Assembly: GCF_019343105.1 (NCBI RefSeq) | Contig: NZ_CP073764.1 | Location: 1,798,001 to 1,862,000, forward strand | Length of the DNA: 64,000 nucleotides | Direction: 5' to 3' | Source of the DNA: Methylovirgula sp. HY1 | GTDB lineage: Bacteria; Pseudomonadota; Alphaproteobacteria; Rhizobiales; Beijerinckiaceae | Shown: piece after piece, positions 37,049 to 46,316 of the stretch | How positions within the stretch are numbered: the stretch's first letter is position 1 | Layout: each line of letters starts with the position of its first letter | Program-made: the position numbers and the translations under genes | Notes under the pieces: generated by a model | The model's input: only the letters and a program-made list of their open reading frames with translations | What the model was told of the DNA's origin: nothing | Database searches by the model: none

Positions 37049-38929
37049 ATGAGCGTAGACAAACAAACATCCTCGGCACACGGCCCAAAACTCGCCCCGC
37101 TCGGCATAGCTGCCCTCGGCGTCGTCTTCGGTGACATTGGAACCAGCCCGCTTTACACATTGAAGACGGTGTTCGCCTTGACCGAGGGCACAGCAGCACC
37201 TCACCCCTTGCTCGGCGTCCTGTCCCTGATCGTCTGGACGCTGATCATCGTCACCTCCGTCAAATATGTCGCCGTCGCGATGCGCGTCGACAATGGCGGC
37301 GAGGGTGGAATCCTGGCTTTGATGTCGCTGCTCGGGATGAAGCGACGAAACAGGCCCGCGATTGTCGCGCTCGGCCTATTCGGCGCCGCACTCATCTATG
37401 GCGATGGAGCGATCACGCCGGCCATTTCCGTCCTATCGGCTTTCGAGGGTCTGCAAATCGCCGCGCCTGCGCTGAGCTCTTATATATTACCTGCGACGGT
37501 CGTGATCCTTATTGGGCTCTTTGCCCTCCAGCCGCTCGGCACGGCACGGATTGGCCGTGCCTTCGGTCCGATCATGCTCGTCTGGTTCCTTACGATTGGG
37601 CTGCTTGGCCTTTGGGGCGTCGCCAAGCATCCGTCCGTGCTGTTTGCGGCGAATCCCTATTATGCGGCCGATTTTCTATTGCATGGAGGCTTGCTCTCTT
37701 TTTTCGTGCTCGGTGCCGTCTTTCTCTGTGTGACCGGCGCTGAGGCGCTCTATGCCGACATGGGACATTTCGGCGCCGGCCCGATCCGCCTTGCCTGGTC
37801 GACCGTCGTCTTCCCCTGTCTCGTGCTCAATTATGCAGGCCAGACGGCACTCGTCGCCGAGGGCGTGTCGACGCAGCAGAACATCTTCTTCCTGCTCTGC
37901 CCGCAGCCATTGCTGTGGCCCTTGATCATCCTCTCCACCGTCGCGACGATCATCGCCAGCCAATCGATCATCACCGGTGCTTTCTCGATGACGCGCCAGG
38001 CGATCCAGCTTGGCTGGATGCCGCGTCTCTTGATCAAGCAAACCTCGGAAGAAGGCTACGGCCAGATCTATGTCGGCGCCGTGAACTGGGCACTGATGCT
38101 GGTGACGGTCGGCCTCGCATTGGCGTTCAAAAAGTCGGACAATCTCGCCTCCGCCTATGGAATAGCGGTTTCGGCCACCATGCTGATGACCACGGTGCTG
38201 CTGTTCATCGCCATGCGTGAGATTTGGCACTGGAGTCTCGTGGCCGCGGGCGCCCTCGCCGGCCTCTTCTTCATCGTCGATATGAGCTTCTTCCTCGCCA
38301 ATCTGACGAAGGTCGCCGATGGCGGCTATGTGCCGCTTCTTCTCGCCGCCATCGTCTATGTCGTCATGTTTGTCTGGCATCGCGGCATTGGCGCAATTAC
38401 CCGATGCCTTGAGCAAAACCCCGTGCCCATCACGGCGTTTTTCGACCAGATGAGCGCGGAAGGGATCGCGCGCGTCCCCGGCACGGCTGTCTTTTTCACG
38501 CGGGCGCTGCGCGACACGCCACCGATCATACTCTGGTATGTGAAGCACAATCGCTGCTTGCGGCAACAGGTTGTGGCCCTGACGGTAATCGTCGAATCGG
38601 TACCCTATGTCGGCGTCGAGCAGCGCGTGACCATCGAAGAGCTCGCACCGATGTTTTCGCGCGTGGTCGCGCATTACGGCTTCATGCAGCGGATCGATAT
38701 TTCGCGCCTCCTCAAACACGTCCAAACGAAATTGCCGGCGCTCGACCTCGACGACCTCGTCTATTTTGTCGGGCTCGAGACGGTCATAAGTGGACGAAAC
38801 AAAAATGGCCTGCCGCGCTGGCAGGCAATGCTCTTTGCCGCGCTGGAGCGCAATGCGGCGCAGATAACCGACGTCTTTCGTCTGCCGCCGGACAAAGTTT
38901 TTGAAATCGGGCGTCAGATCGCCATCTGA
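37049..38929 (+). CDS. kup: potassium uptake protein Kup
   Basis: This is a K+/H+ symporter of the KUP/HAK/KT family, 626 aa. About twelve helices fill the first 450 residues, with the family blocks GVVFGDIGTSPLYTLKTVF, GGEGGILALMSL and GDGAITPAISVLSAFEG. The last 170 residues form the cytoplasmic domain. Members of the Beijerinckiaceae and related bacteria often have two or three kup copies. No operon partner is seen; its stop is 15 nt from the convergent transglycosylase gene. Confidence 0.95.
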   Translation: MSVDKQTSSAHGPKLAPLGIAALGVVFGDIGTSPLYTLKTVFALTEGTAAPHPLLGVLSLIVWTLIIVTSVKYVAVAMRVDNGGEGGILALMSLLGMKRRNRPAIVALGLFGAALIYGDGAITPAISVLSAFEGLQIAAPALSSYILPATVVILIGLFALQPLGTARIGRAFGPIMLVWFLTIGLLGLWGVAKHPSVLFAANPYYAADFLLHGGLLSFFVLGAVFLCVTGAEALYADMGHFGAGPIRLAWSTVVFPCLVLNYAGQTALVAEGVSTQQNIFFLLCPQPLLWPLIILSTVATIIASQSIITGAFSMTRQAIQLGWMPRLLIKQTSEEGYGQIYVGAVNWALMLVTVGLALAFKKSDNLASAYGIAVSATMLMTTVLLFIAMREIWHWSLVAAGALAGLFFIVDMSFFLANLTKVADGGYVPLLLAAIVYVVMFVWHRGIGAITRCLEQNPVPITAFFDQMSAEGIARVPGTAVFFTRALRDTPPIILWYVKHNRCLRQQVVALTVIVESVPYVGVEQRVTIEELAPMFSRVVAHYGFMQRIDISRLLKHVQTKLPALDLDDLVYFVGLETVISGRNKNGLPRWQAMLFAALERNAAQITDVFRLPPDKVFEIGRQIAI

Positions 38930-38944
38930 CGCCGCCAGTTCAGC

Positions 38945-39523
38945 TCAATGAACCGGCGCGCTTTGCTGCCCGGTCAGCGCCCGCAACAATTGCAATGCCG
39001 GATTCGGCGGCGGCGGCGGCGGCGCGGCCTTGGCGGGTGGCGGCGGCGGTTCCAAGGACGGCGAAGCCGCTGTCCTCAATAGGCCGAGCAGATGCTTGTG
39101 CTTGGCGACATAATAATAGCCCGCCGCATAGAGCCGAACGGCCCGCGTCTCATTGCCATTGGCGGCTTTATACGCATTGGCGAGATAAGGCACGGCATAG
39201 GTCAGGTTGACTTTAGGATCGAGAAGCCCTTTGGGCCGGCCCCTATAGCCCATGGTCCGTGCCGACTGATATGTGATCTGCATCAGACCATAATAGCGCT
39301 TGTGCACGAGATGCGGATTAAAGCCGCTCTCACGCGCCACGACCCGCCGCACGAGCCGCTCGGGAATGCCATGAACAAGCGCGTAATGCGCGATGAGCTG
39401 GTCGAGCGCCGAAGTCGAACCATTGGGATGCGAGATCCCTGGATGTGAGGCTGCGCCGGCAACGGAGCCCCAGCACGCCAAAGGGATCGCCAAAGCGACC
39501 GCAAAGATAAGGCTGCGCGACAT
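38945..39523 (-). CDS. lytic transglycosylase (SLT domain)
   Basis: This 192-aa exported protein has a signal peptide (LIFAVALAIPLACWGSVAGA). Its SLT domain shows the catalytic glutamate in VARESGFNP and the downstream YGLMQITYQSARTMGY and NLTYAVPYLA motifs. It cleaves the MurNAc-GlcNAc bond of peptidoglycan with 1,6-anhydro product formation. The C-terminus is a Pro/Ala-rich tail. Length is short for the family, so it is the catalytic domain only. Confidence 0.9.
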   Translation of the reverse strand: MSRSLIFAVALAIPLACWGSVAGAASHPGISHPNGSTSALDQLIAHYALVHGIPERLVRRVVARESGFNPHLVHKRYYGLMQITYQSARTMGYRGRPKGLLDPKVNLTYAVPYLANAYKAANGNETRAVRLYAAGYYYVAKHKHLLGLLRTAASPSLEPPPPPAKAAPPPPPPNPALQLLRALTGQQSAPVH

Positions 39524-39571
39524 GCAGCTTTATAGGCTGCACCGGCGCAGTGAGCAATGATGCAGGGCCTA

Positions 39572-39690
39572 GAACATGTTCCGGAAAAGTTGAACGACTT
39601 TTCCGATGTCTCACCAAGACCATGCTCCAGCTTATTGATTTGGAGCATTTTCCTCTCGATCAGGTGAGTCCCCCCGATCGGAAAATGCTC
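39572..39690. repeat. composite palindromic repeat, modules A and B
   Basis: Module A (39572-39627) has an expanded centre (GATGTCTCACCAAGA inserted into the right arm) and module B (39643-39690) has arms GAGCATTTTCC / GGAAAATGCTC. CCTAG precedes and CTAA follows the element. It occupies most of the gap between sdhB and the transglycosylase gene. Confidence 0.8.
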
Positions 39691-39721
39691 TAAGCCGCAC
39701 GCTGTCTGAAGCTGAGCAGTA

Positions 39722-40501
39722 TCAGATCTGCCGCTCGATCATCAGATCCTTGATCTCGGCAATGGCTTTGGCCGGATTGAGCCCCTTGGGACAGGCCTTG
39801 GCGCAATTCATGATCGTATGGCAACGATAGAGCCGGAACGGATCTTCGACATGATCCAATCTTTCGCCCTTGGCCTCGTCGCGCGAATCGTTGATCCAGC
39901 GATAGGCTTGCAGCAGCACGGCGGGGCCGAGATAGCGGTCACCGTTCCACCAATAGCTCGGACAAGAGGTCGAGCAGCAGGCGCAGAGAATGCATTCATA
40001 CAGGCCGTCGAGTTTGGCGCGGTCGACCGGCGATTGCCGCCATTCCTTTTCCGGCGCCGGCGTGATCGTCTGCAGATAGGGTTTCACCGAAGCGTGCTGC
40101 GCGTAAAATGTCGAGAGGTCCGGAATGAGATCCTTGATCACCGGCATGTGCGGCAGCGGATAGATGTTCACCGCGTCTTTGACGTCGGCGGTCGCCTTGG
40201 TGCATGCGAGCGTATTGGTGCCGTCGATGTTCATGGCACAGGAGCCGCAAACGCCTTCGCGGCAGGAGCGGCGGAAGGTCAGTGTCGGATCGATCTTGTT
40301 CTTGATCCAGATGATCGCGTCGAGAACCATCGGCCCGCAATCACTCATGTCGACGTAATAAGTGTCGACGCGCGGATTGGCGCCGTCGTCAGGATTCCAA
40401 CGGTAGATCCGAAACTCGCGGACGGAATTGGCGCCTTCCGGCTTCGGCCAGATTTTGCCTTTGCCGACTTTGGAATTTTTGGGAAGTGCGAGTTCGACCA
40501 T
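39722..40501 (-). CDS. sdhB: succinate dehydrogenase iron-sulfur subunit
   Basis: SdhB carries the three Fe-S clusters between FAD and quinone in complex II. The [2Fe-2S] cysteines ([21 protein letters not shown]) and the two ferredoxin-type motifs ([17 protein letters not shown] and [17 protein letters not shown]) are complete. Length is 259 aa. It is the last gene of sdhCDAB, 74 nt after sdhA. Confidence 0.97.
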   Translation of the reverse strand: MVELALPKNSKVGKGKIWPKPEGANSVREFRIYRWNPDDGANPRVDTYYVDMSDCGPMVLDAIIWIKNKIDPTLTFRRSCREGVCGSCAMNIDGTNTLACTKATADVKDAVNIYPLPHMPVIKDLIPDLSTFYAQHASVKPYLQTITPAPEKEWRQSPVDRAKLDGLYECILCACCSTSCPSYWWNGDRYLGPAVLLQAYRWINDSRDEAKGERLDHVEDPFRLYRCHTIMNCAKACPKGLNPAKAIAEIKDLMIERQI

Positions 40502-40575
40502 GGTCCAACCTTCTTTAGTTTACCGGCATGCTCTCAAGAGCTTCGACGAAGACGCCGCTCCGAATGTGTTCTGCC

Positions 40576-42402
40576 TCAATACACCCGCGTCTTCGGCTCG
40601 ATGTAAGACATCTCGTTCGTCAGCGTGTAGCTATGGACCGGCCGATAATCGAAGGTAACTTCATGTCGATCAGCATCGATCGACGCGAGCGTGTGCTTCA
40701 TCCAGTTCTTGTCGTCGCGTTCGGGATAATCTTCGCGCGCATGCGCACCGCGCGACTCGGTGCGGTTGCCGGCGCCGTCCATGGTAACGACGGCCTGAAG
40801 GATGAGATTGTCGAATTCGAGCGTCTCGACGAGGTCGGAATTCCAGATCAGCGAGCGGTCGGTGACTGAAATCTGATCTTTTGCTTCCCAGACTTCATGA
40901 ATGAGCTTGGAGCCCTCGGCCAGCGTGGCGCCGGTACGATAGACGGCGCAATTGGCTTGCATGACCTTTTGCATGCGCAGCCGCAGCTCCGCCGTCGCGA
41001 TGCCGCCTTTGGCATAGCGGAAGTGATCGAGCCGGGTCAGCGCGCGATCGGCCGAGTCGGCCGGCAGCTCCGGCTGTTTGGCGCCGGGCGTGACGAGCTC
41101 GGCGGCGCGCTCCGCGGCGGCGCGGCCGAAGACGATGAGATCGATGAGCGAATTGGAACCGAGCCGGTTGGCGCCATGGACGGAGACGCAGGCCGCTTCG
41201 CCGATCGCCATCAGGCCGGGCACGACCTCATCTGGATTCTCGCCGCGCTTGATCACGACTTCACCGCGATAATTCGTCGGGATGCCACCCATATTGTAAT
41301 GGACGGTCGGCAGAACCGGGATCGGCTCGCGCGTCACATCGACTCCGGCGAAAATCTTGGCGCTTTCGGAAATGCCCGGCAGGCGCTCATGCAGCATCTT
41401 CGGATCGAGATGATCGAGATGCAGATAAAGGTGATCCTTGTTCTTGCCGACGCCGCGGCCTTCCCGGATCTCCATGATCATGGCGCGTGAAACCATGTCG
41501 CGCGGGGCAAGATCCTTCACCGATGGCGCATAGCGCTCCATGAAGCGCTCGCCTTGCACATTGGTGAGATAGGCGCCTTCGCCGCGCGCGCCTTCGGTGA
41601 TCAGGCAGCCGGCGCCATAAATGCCGGTCGGATGGAATTGCACGAATTCCATGTCCTGCAGCGGCAGGCCGGCGCGCAGCACCATGGCATTGCCATCGCC
41701 CGTGCAAGTATGCGCCGAGGTCGCCGAGAAGAAGGTGCGGCCATAGCCGCCGGTCGCCAAAATGACGAGCTGCGAACGGAAACGATGGATCGTGCCGTCG
41801 TCGAGCTTCAGGCAGATCACGCCGCGGCAGACGCCGTCCTCCATGATCAGATCGATCGCGAAATATTCGATGAAGAAAAGTGCGTTATGGCGCAGCGCCT
41901 GGCCATAAAGCGTATGCAGCAGCGCATGGCCGGTGCGGTCGGCGGCAGCGCAGGTCCGTTGCGCCGGCGGCCCCTTGCCGAAATCCGTCGTCATGCCGCC
42001 GAAGGGACGCTGATAGATGCGGCCATCTTCCGTGCGCGAAAACGGTACACCCCAATGCTCGAGCTCATAGACTGCGGCCGGCGCGCTGCGGCACATATAT
42101 TCGATCGAGTCCTGATCGCCGAGCCAGTCCGATCCCTTCACGGTATCGTACATGTGCCATTTCCAATTGTCCGGCCCCATATTGGCGAGCGAGGCCGCAA
42201 CGCCGCCCTGCGCGGCGACCGTATGCGAACGCGTCGGAAAGACCTTGCTGATCGCCGCCGTGCGCAGGCCGGCCTCGGAACAGCCGACGATGGCGCGCAA
42301 GCCGGCGCCGCCGGCGCCGACGACAACGACGTCGAATTCATGATCGATGATCGGATAGGCTGAGCCGAGAGAGGCCGGTGCCGTGCTGTCGTTCAGTCCC
42401 AT
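40576..42402 (-). CDS. sdhA: succinate dehydrogenase flavoprotein subunit
   Basis: SdhA oxidises succinate to fumarate with covalent FAD. The FAD motif [12 protein letters not shown], the flavin-linked histidine region ([16 protein letters not shown]) and the active-site [23 protein letters not shown] are present. Length is about 608 aa from the ATG at 42402. The neighbouring sdhD, sdhC and sdhB complete complex II. Confidence 0.97.
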   Translation of the reverse strand: MGLNDSTAPASLGSAYPIIDHEFDVVVVGAGGAGLRAIVGCSEAGLRTAAISKVFPTRSHTVAAQGGVAASLANMGPDNWKWHMYDTVKGSDWLGDQDSIEYMCRSAPAAVYELEHWGVPFSRTEDGRIYQRPFGGMTTDFGKGPPAQRTCAAADRTGHALLHTLYGQALRHNALFFIEYFAIDLIMEDGVCRGVICLKLDDGTIHRFRSQLVILATGGYGRTFFSATSAHTCTGDGNAMVLRAGLPLQDMEFVQFHPTGIYGAGCLITEGARGEGAYLTNVQGERFMERYAPSVKDLAPRDMVSRAMIMEIREGRGVGKNKDHLYLHLDHLDPKMLHERLPGISESAKIFAGVDVTREPIPVLPTVHYNMGGIPTNYRGEVVIKRGENPDEVVPGLMAIGEAACVSVHGANRLGSNSLIDLIVFGRAAAERAAELVTPGAKQPELPADSADRALTRLDHFRYAKGGIATAELRLRMQKVMQANCAVYRTGATLAEGSKLIHEVWEAKDQISVTDRSLIWNSDLVETLEFDNLILQAVVTMDGAGNRTESRGAHAREDYPERDDKNWMKHTLASIDADRHEVTFDYRPVHSYTLTNEMSYIEPKTRVY

Positions 42403-42460
42403 TACGTCAAACCCTCTCAACCAGAAATGTCATTGCCTGCCGTCGATTCAAAAATGGACC

Positions 42461-42868
42461 TCAGATCCCGCCGAGTTTCAGCACGGCAAAGATCGCGGCC
42501 ACACCGAGACCGACAGAAAAGAAGATATTCGCCATCATTGCCCACTCCTTGAGATGCACGGCATGGACATAGTCATCGATGATCGATTGCATCCCGATCT
42601 TCATATGGACGATGCTCGCCAGAATGAAGAGCAGCATCAGGATGGGCACTAGGGGATGGCTGAATTGCGCCCGCACCTGCGGCAAATCCTTGCCGACCAG
42701 CGTCAGCATGATCCAGACGAAAGCGATCGCGAGAAACAGGAGCGCGACGGAGGTCAGGCGCATCAACCAAAGATCCCGCGTGCCGGACTTCGCCGCGCCG
42801 AGATGGCGGACGCGGCCCGCCATGCTGCGCATCGTGGCCTGACGTCCGCCGCTCGAATCCTCTTTCAT
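42461..42868 (-). CDS. sdhD: succinate dehydrogenase membrane anchor SdhD
   Basis: This is a three-helix anchor protein of 135 aa. The histidine and Asp/Tyr of the haem/quinone site are in HMKIGMQSIIDDYVH. It lies 58 nt before sdhA. Confidence 0.93.
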   Translation of the reverse strand: MKEDSSGGRQATMRSMAGRVRHLGAAKSGTRDLWLMRLTSVALLFLAIAFVWIMLTLVGKDLPQVRAQFSHPLVPILMLLFILASIVHMKIGMQSIIDDYVHAVHLKEWAMMANIFFSVGLGVAAIFAVLKLGGI

Positions 42869-43060
42869 GGATGCCGCCCCTTTTTTAAAATTATATCCGA
42901 CCCAGCGGCCGATTGACGGCCGGCATGCGCCACATCAACGACCCCGGAATCCGCTTCCACCCGTAGCGGTTCAGACGCCTCGCATTCGAATTGCCGCGCC
43001 CCGCGCGCCATCATTGCTTCAGAAGCCAATCTTGCGTCCGCAAAGCCCGCCGCGGCTTCG

Positions 43061-43074
43061 CGGAACATGCTCTA
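43061..43074. repeat. half of palindromic module A at the sdhC stop
   Basis: The sequence CGGAACATGCTCTAG is the right arm of module A. The CTA of its CTAG edge is the sdhC stop codon on the minus strand. The left arm is absent. Confidence 0.6.
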
Positions 43075-43473
43075 GCCGAGGAAGTGGGCGGCGGCGAACA
43101 GCACCAATGTGGAGAGCGTGCTGCAGATCAATGTCGCCTGCGCCAGCCTTTCACGCATCGGATGTTCGAAGCCATAGCCGGCATCCCAGATGAGATGCCG
43201 CACGCCGCCGAAAAAATGATGCAGCAGAGCAAATGTGAACCCAAAGAGAATGAGCTGGCCGAAAAACGAGGCCATGAACCAGGAAACGGTGACAAAGGCC
43301 GCCTCACCCGAAGCCGCGGCCACGAGATACCAGACGAGCAGCAAGGTCCCGACATAAAGCGCCGCGCCGGTGATGCGATGAGCGATCGACATCAGCATCG
43401 TCAGCATCGGCCGGTAGACCGATAGATGTGGCGAAAGCGGCCGCCGCGTCTCGACTATCTCATTCGTCATCAT
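43072..43473 (-). CDS. sdhC: succinate dehydrogenase cytochrome b subunit SdhC
   Basis: This is a three-helix cytochrome b556 subunit of 133 aa. The family signature RPLSPHLSVYRP and the haem-ligand block HHFFGGVRHLIWDAG are intact. It starts the sdhCDAB operon. The stop codon is the TAG of a repeat edge. Confidence 0.95.
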   Translation of the reverse strand: MMTNEIVETRRPLSPHLSVYRPMLTMLMSIAHRITGAALYVGTLLLVWYLVAAASGEAAFVTVSWFMASFFGQLILFGFTFALLHHFFGGVRHLIWDAGYGFEHPMRERLAQATLICSTLSTLVLFAAAHFLG

Positions 43474-44173
43474 CGTCTCGTTCGTTTCACCATGCTAAAT
43501 GCCGCGGCCCTAATTGGTCCGCGCGACAGGTTTGTTTGTGGCGGACTGTGCCTTGCCGCGCCCTCTTAGCAGGCATGCCGTGGCACGCCTAGATAGACGT
43601 ATCATAGATGGCGCAGCCGCCCGCTCGCCAGCGCCGTAGCTGCGCCACACGCCGCGCTTAGCAGCAACTGCAAAAAAAGAAAAGAAAGCGGCCGCCGTCG
43701 AAATATCCTTGAAAGTCGTTGATGCCGATGGAATTTTTCGCGCTGGCACATCACGCTTTGGCGTGCCAATAAGACTGGGGCGCGCCGGCCCTTACGCGAG
43801 GCGGCCGGAGCCTATCCGCCGACGCGAGCATTGCCCCGCTGACACAAGCATTACAAAGACGGGCGCTATGAAAATGGCCGGGGCCTTGATCTTAAGACTT
43901 GACGCCAGAACTTGGCGGCCGGGGCCTCGCGGCGCGAGCCTGCTTTGCCAGGAAAGCGCTACGCCACGTCGAGATGTTAAGATCTGGATGTTAAGACTTC
44001 AGGCGTGAAGACTTCCGGGTTATCTGACGAACTTGGGCAATCAGCGGCCTTTTTGCTGCTCCGCCCGGAAACCTGAACCAGTACCGGACATTGCGTCCAA
44101 ACAAGCGCAAGATCACAGCGCTCGATCCGAGCGAAAAGCCAAGCACGCAGCCATCGCGATCCATGACAGCATC
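43474..44173. other. 700-nt divergent intergenic region
   Basis: It lies between sdhC and the esterase gene and must contain their promoters. Open frames here are short and unlike protein. Two short near-duplicates (gatgttaagatctg, gatgttaagacttc at 43973-43999) and GGCCGGGGCCT copies (43876 and 43918) are the only structure noticed. Confidence 0.4.
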
Positions 44174-45097
44174 ATGAAGACTCAGAGACTTCGACTGTTC
44201 GCTCTTTTCGGCGTCTTGGCTACGATATGCCTCGGCTGCATCGGGCTGCCCGACCGCGCCGCGGCTTTCAGTGGCCGGATCTCGGTTCAGGACGGCGGCG
44301 TGACGCGAACCGCCCTCATCGTCGAGCATGAGCGACTGAAGCGAGTCCGCCGGTCCGTCATCATCGTCTTGCACGGCGGCAAGGGTTTTGGCTCCGGAAT
44401 CAGACGCAATCTCGGACTCGAACAGATCATGCGCTCGGCCGGGCCGATCATGGTCTACCCGGAATCCCTAGGCGGCAAATGGCACGTGGCCCCCGGCGCC
44501 CCGGCCAAACGCGATTCGCTGTTCATCCGGGATCTCATCGTCAAGCTGGTATCCGACGGCATCGCCGACCGGCACAGGATTTTTCTCGTCGGATCCTCCT
44601 CGGGCGGCCCGATGGCTTTGCGGCTAGCATGCGAGCATTCGAGCCTCTTCGCCGGCGCCGCTATCCTCATTTCGTCGCTGCCGGAGGAATTAGCGGCGAG
44701 CTGTCATCCAACACATCCTCTGCGCTTTTTGATGATCGCAGGGACCGCGGATCCCTTCGTTCCCTATCAGGGCGGCAAAGCCAATCTGATCGACAGCAAA
44801 GCCACGCTTTTGCCGATCGAAAAGACACTTGCCATTTTCGCCCGGACCGCGGGCTGCGGCCCAGACAAGACCGTGAGCCAATTTCCGCACCGCGATCCAA
44901 AGAACCCGACCCGGGCCTATCTCGAAAAACTCGGCGGCTGCAAAGTGCCGGTCGAGCTTGTCCGCATCGAAGGCGGTGGCCATTCGATCCCCGGCCGCTG
45001 GAAAGGCGGCGAACGCGGCAAGCTGGTCGGTCCTCATAATTATGATTTCAACAGCGCCGCACTGATTTGGCACCTGTTTCGCCGCGCGCGCCGCTAA
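44174..45097 (+). CDS. secreted alpha/beta hydrolase (PHB depolymerase/LpqC-like esterase)
   Basis: This 307-aa protein has a signal peptide (LFALFGVLATICLGCIG), possibly a lipoprotein-like cysteine, then an alpha/beta hydrolase domain. The oxyanion HGGKG, nucleophile elbow GSSSGGPMAL, Asp in AGTADPFVPY and His in GGGHSIPG fit the catalytic triad of the extracellular polyhydroxybutyrate depolymerase/LpqC (feruloyl esterase-like) group. Substrate not determined. Confidence 0.88.
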   Translation: MKTQRLRLFALFGVLATICLGCIGLPDRAAAFSGRISVQDGGVTRTALIVEHERLKRVRRSVIIVLHGGKGFGSGIRRNLGLEQIMRSAGPIMVYPESLGGKWHVAPGAPAKRDSLFIRDLIVKLVSDGIADRHRIFLVGSSSGGPMALRLACEHSSLFAGAAILISSLPEELAASCHPTHPLRFLMIAGTADPFVPYQGGKANLIDSKATLLPIEKTLAIFARTAGCGPDKTVSQFPHRDPKNPTRAYLEKLGGCKVPVELVRIEGGGHSIPGRWKGGERGKLVGPHNYDFNSAALIWHLFRRARR

Positions 45098-45312
45098 GCG
45101 CGGCTGGCGTGCCGACGCCGCGAGAGCTGAACCTTGAAGGCCAATTCGGCACGCCAATCGAGGCCAGACGCGAATTCCACGCGCGGGCAATTGAAAAAAA
45201 GGCCGAATTGAGCCATCTTAGAGAAGGCCGGTCTCAGGATCGGTTCGATAAGAGGATCGAAGCACTGATACCTACGATTTCCCGCGAAGCAGCACATTTG
45301 CCGCTTCATCCG

Positions 45313-45678
45313 GTGCATGGCTCGATAGAGCCAGAAGCCGGCTCATTGGTGCAGGCTGTTCTGGCCAGTCTTGACGACGCTAAGGCCGAGGACATCGTCT
45401 CGATCGATCTCGACGGTAAAACCACCATCGCTGACGTGATGATCGTCGCGACCGGCCGTTCCAACGTTCATGTTGGCGCGATGGCCGACCGCGTCGTGAA
45501 AGCGTTCAAAGAGGCTGGCAAGCCGGCACCGCGGATCGAAGGATTGCCGAATTGCGACTGGGTTCTGGTGGATGGCGGCGACGTCATCATCCATCTGTTC
45601 CGGCCCGAAGTCCGGCAGTTCTACAATCTCGAGAAGATGTGGGGCCAAGATCGGCCTGGCGAGCGCCAAGCCGGGTAA
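45313..45678 (+). CDS. rsfS: ribosomal silencing factor RsfS
   Basis: RsfS binds ribosomal protein L14 and blocks subunit joining in starvation. The family body AVLASLDDAKAEDIVSIDLDGKTTIADVMIVATGRS and the C-terminal LPNCDWVLVDGGDVIIHLFRPEVRQFYNLEKMW are intact. The start is uncertain: the GTG at 45313 gives a normal 121 aa, though the frame is open much further upstream. It begins the conserved rsfS-rlmH-envC-ctpA block. Confidence 0.92.
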   Translation: MHGSIEPEAGSLVQAVLASLDDAKAEDIVSIDLDGKTTIADVMIVATGRSNVHVGAMADRVVKAFKEAGKPAPRIEGLPNCDWVLVDGGDVIIHLFRPEVRQFYNLEKMWGQDRPGERQAG

Positions 45679-45697
45679 TTCCGGCTGAGACGCGCGC

Positions 45698-46189
45698 ATG
45701 CGTCTTCATCTCATCTGTGTCGGTCGGCTGAAGGCCGGACCCGAGCGTGAGCTTGTCGCCCATTATATGGCGCGAGCCGCGGGCATCGGCCGAAGTCTCG
45801 GCGTGACGGCCGTCGAAATGCGCGAGATCGACGAAAGCGCGGCCCGCCGTCCGCAGGACCGCAAAAAGGAGGAGGCAAAAGCCATCCGGGCGCTGCTCTC
45901 CGGCTGGCGCGGCACTTCCGGGTTTATCGCCTGCGCCGAAACGGGCGAGGCCTTGACCAGTGTAGCCTTTTCGGAGCGCTTGGATCGCCTTCGCGAGCAA
46001 GGCCTCGGCGATCTGGCCATCATCATCGGCGGTCCGGACGGGCTCGACCCCGAGCTTTGCGCCGAAGCCGCTTTCATTATTGCCTTTGGCACCATGACCT
46101 GGCCACATCAGCTTGCACGAATCATGGCCGCCGAGCAGATTTATCGGGCATTGACGTTGCTCGCAGGCCATCCCTATCACCGGGCCTGA
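45698..46189 (+). CDS. rlmH: 23S rRNA pseudouridine-1915 methyltransferase RlmH
   Basis: RlmH is a SPOUT methyltransferase acting on pseudouridine 1915 of 23S rRNA. The SAM-binding knot reads IIIGGPDGLDPEL and the C-terminus TMTWPHQLARIMAAEQIYRALTLLAGHPYHRA is the strongly conserved end. Length is 163 aa, normal. It follows rsfS by 19 nt. Confidence 0.96.
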   Translation: MRLHLICVGRLKAGPERELVAHYMARAAGIGRSLGVTAVEMREIDESAARRPQDRKKEEAKAIRALLSGWRGTSGFIACAETGEALTSVAFSERLDRLREQGLGDLAIIIGGPDGLDPELCAEAAFIIAFGTMTWPHQLARIMAAEQIYRALTLLAGHPYHRA

Positions 46190-46316
46190 AGTCCCGATTC
46201 GTCCGTTGCGCCTTCTCTGAAATGGCGGCGCAATGGCTTCCAACCGACCATGCGAAGATTTCCTTTGTGGATAAGCTCGGCTTTCCGCAACCTGGGCCAG
46301 GCGCGACAAAGACATA

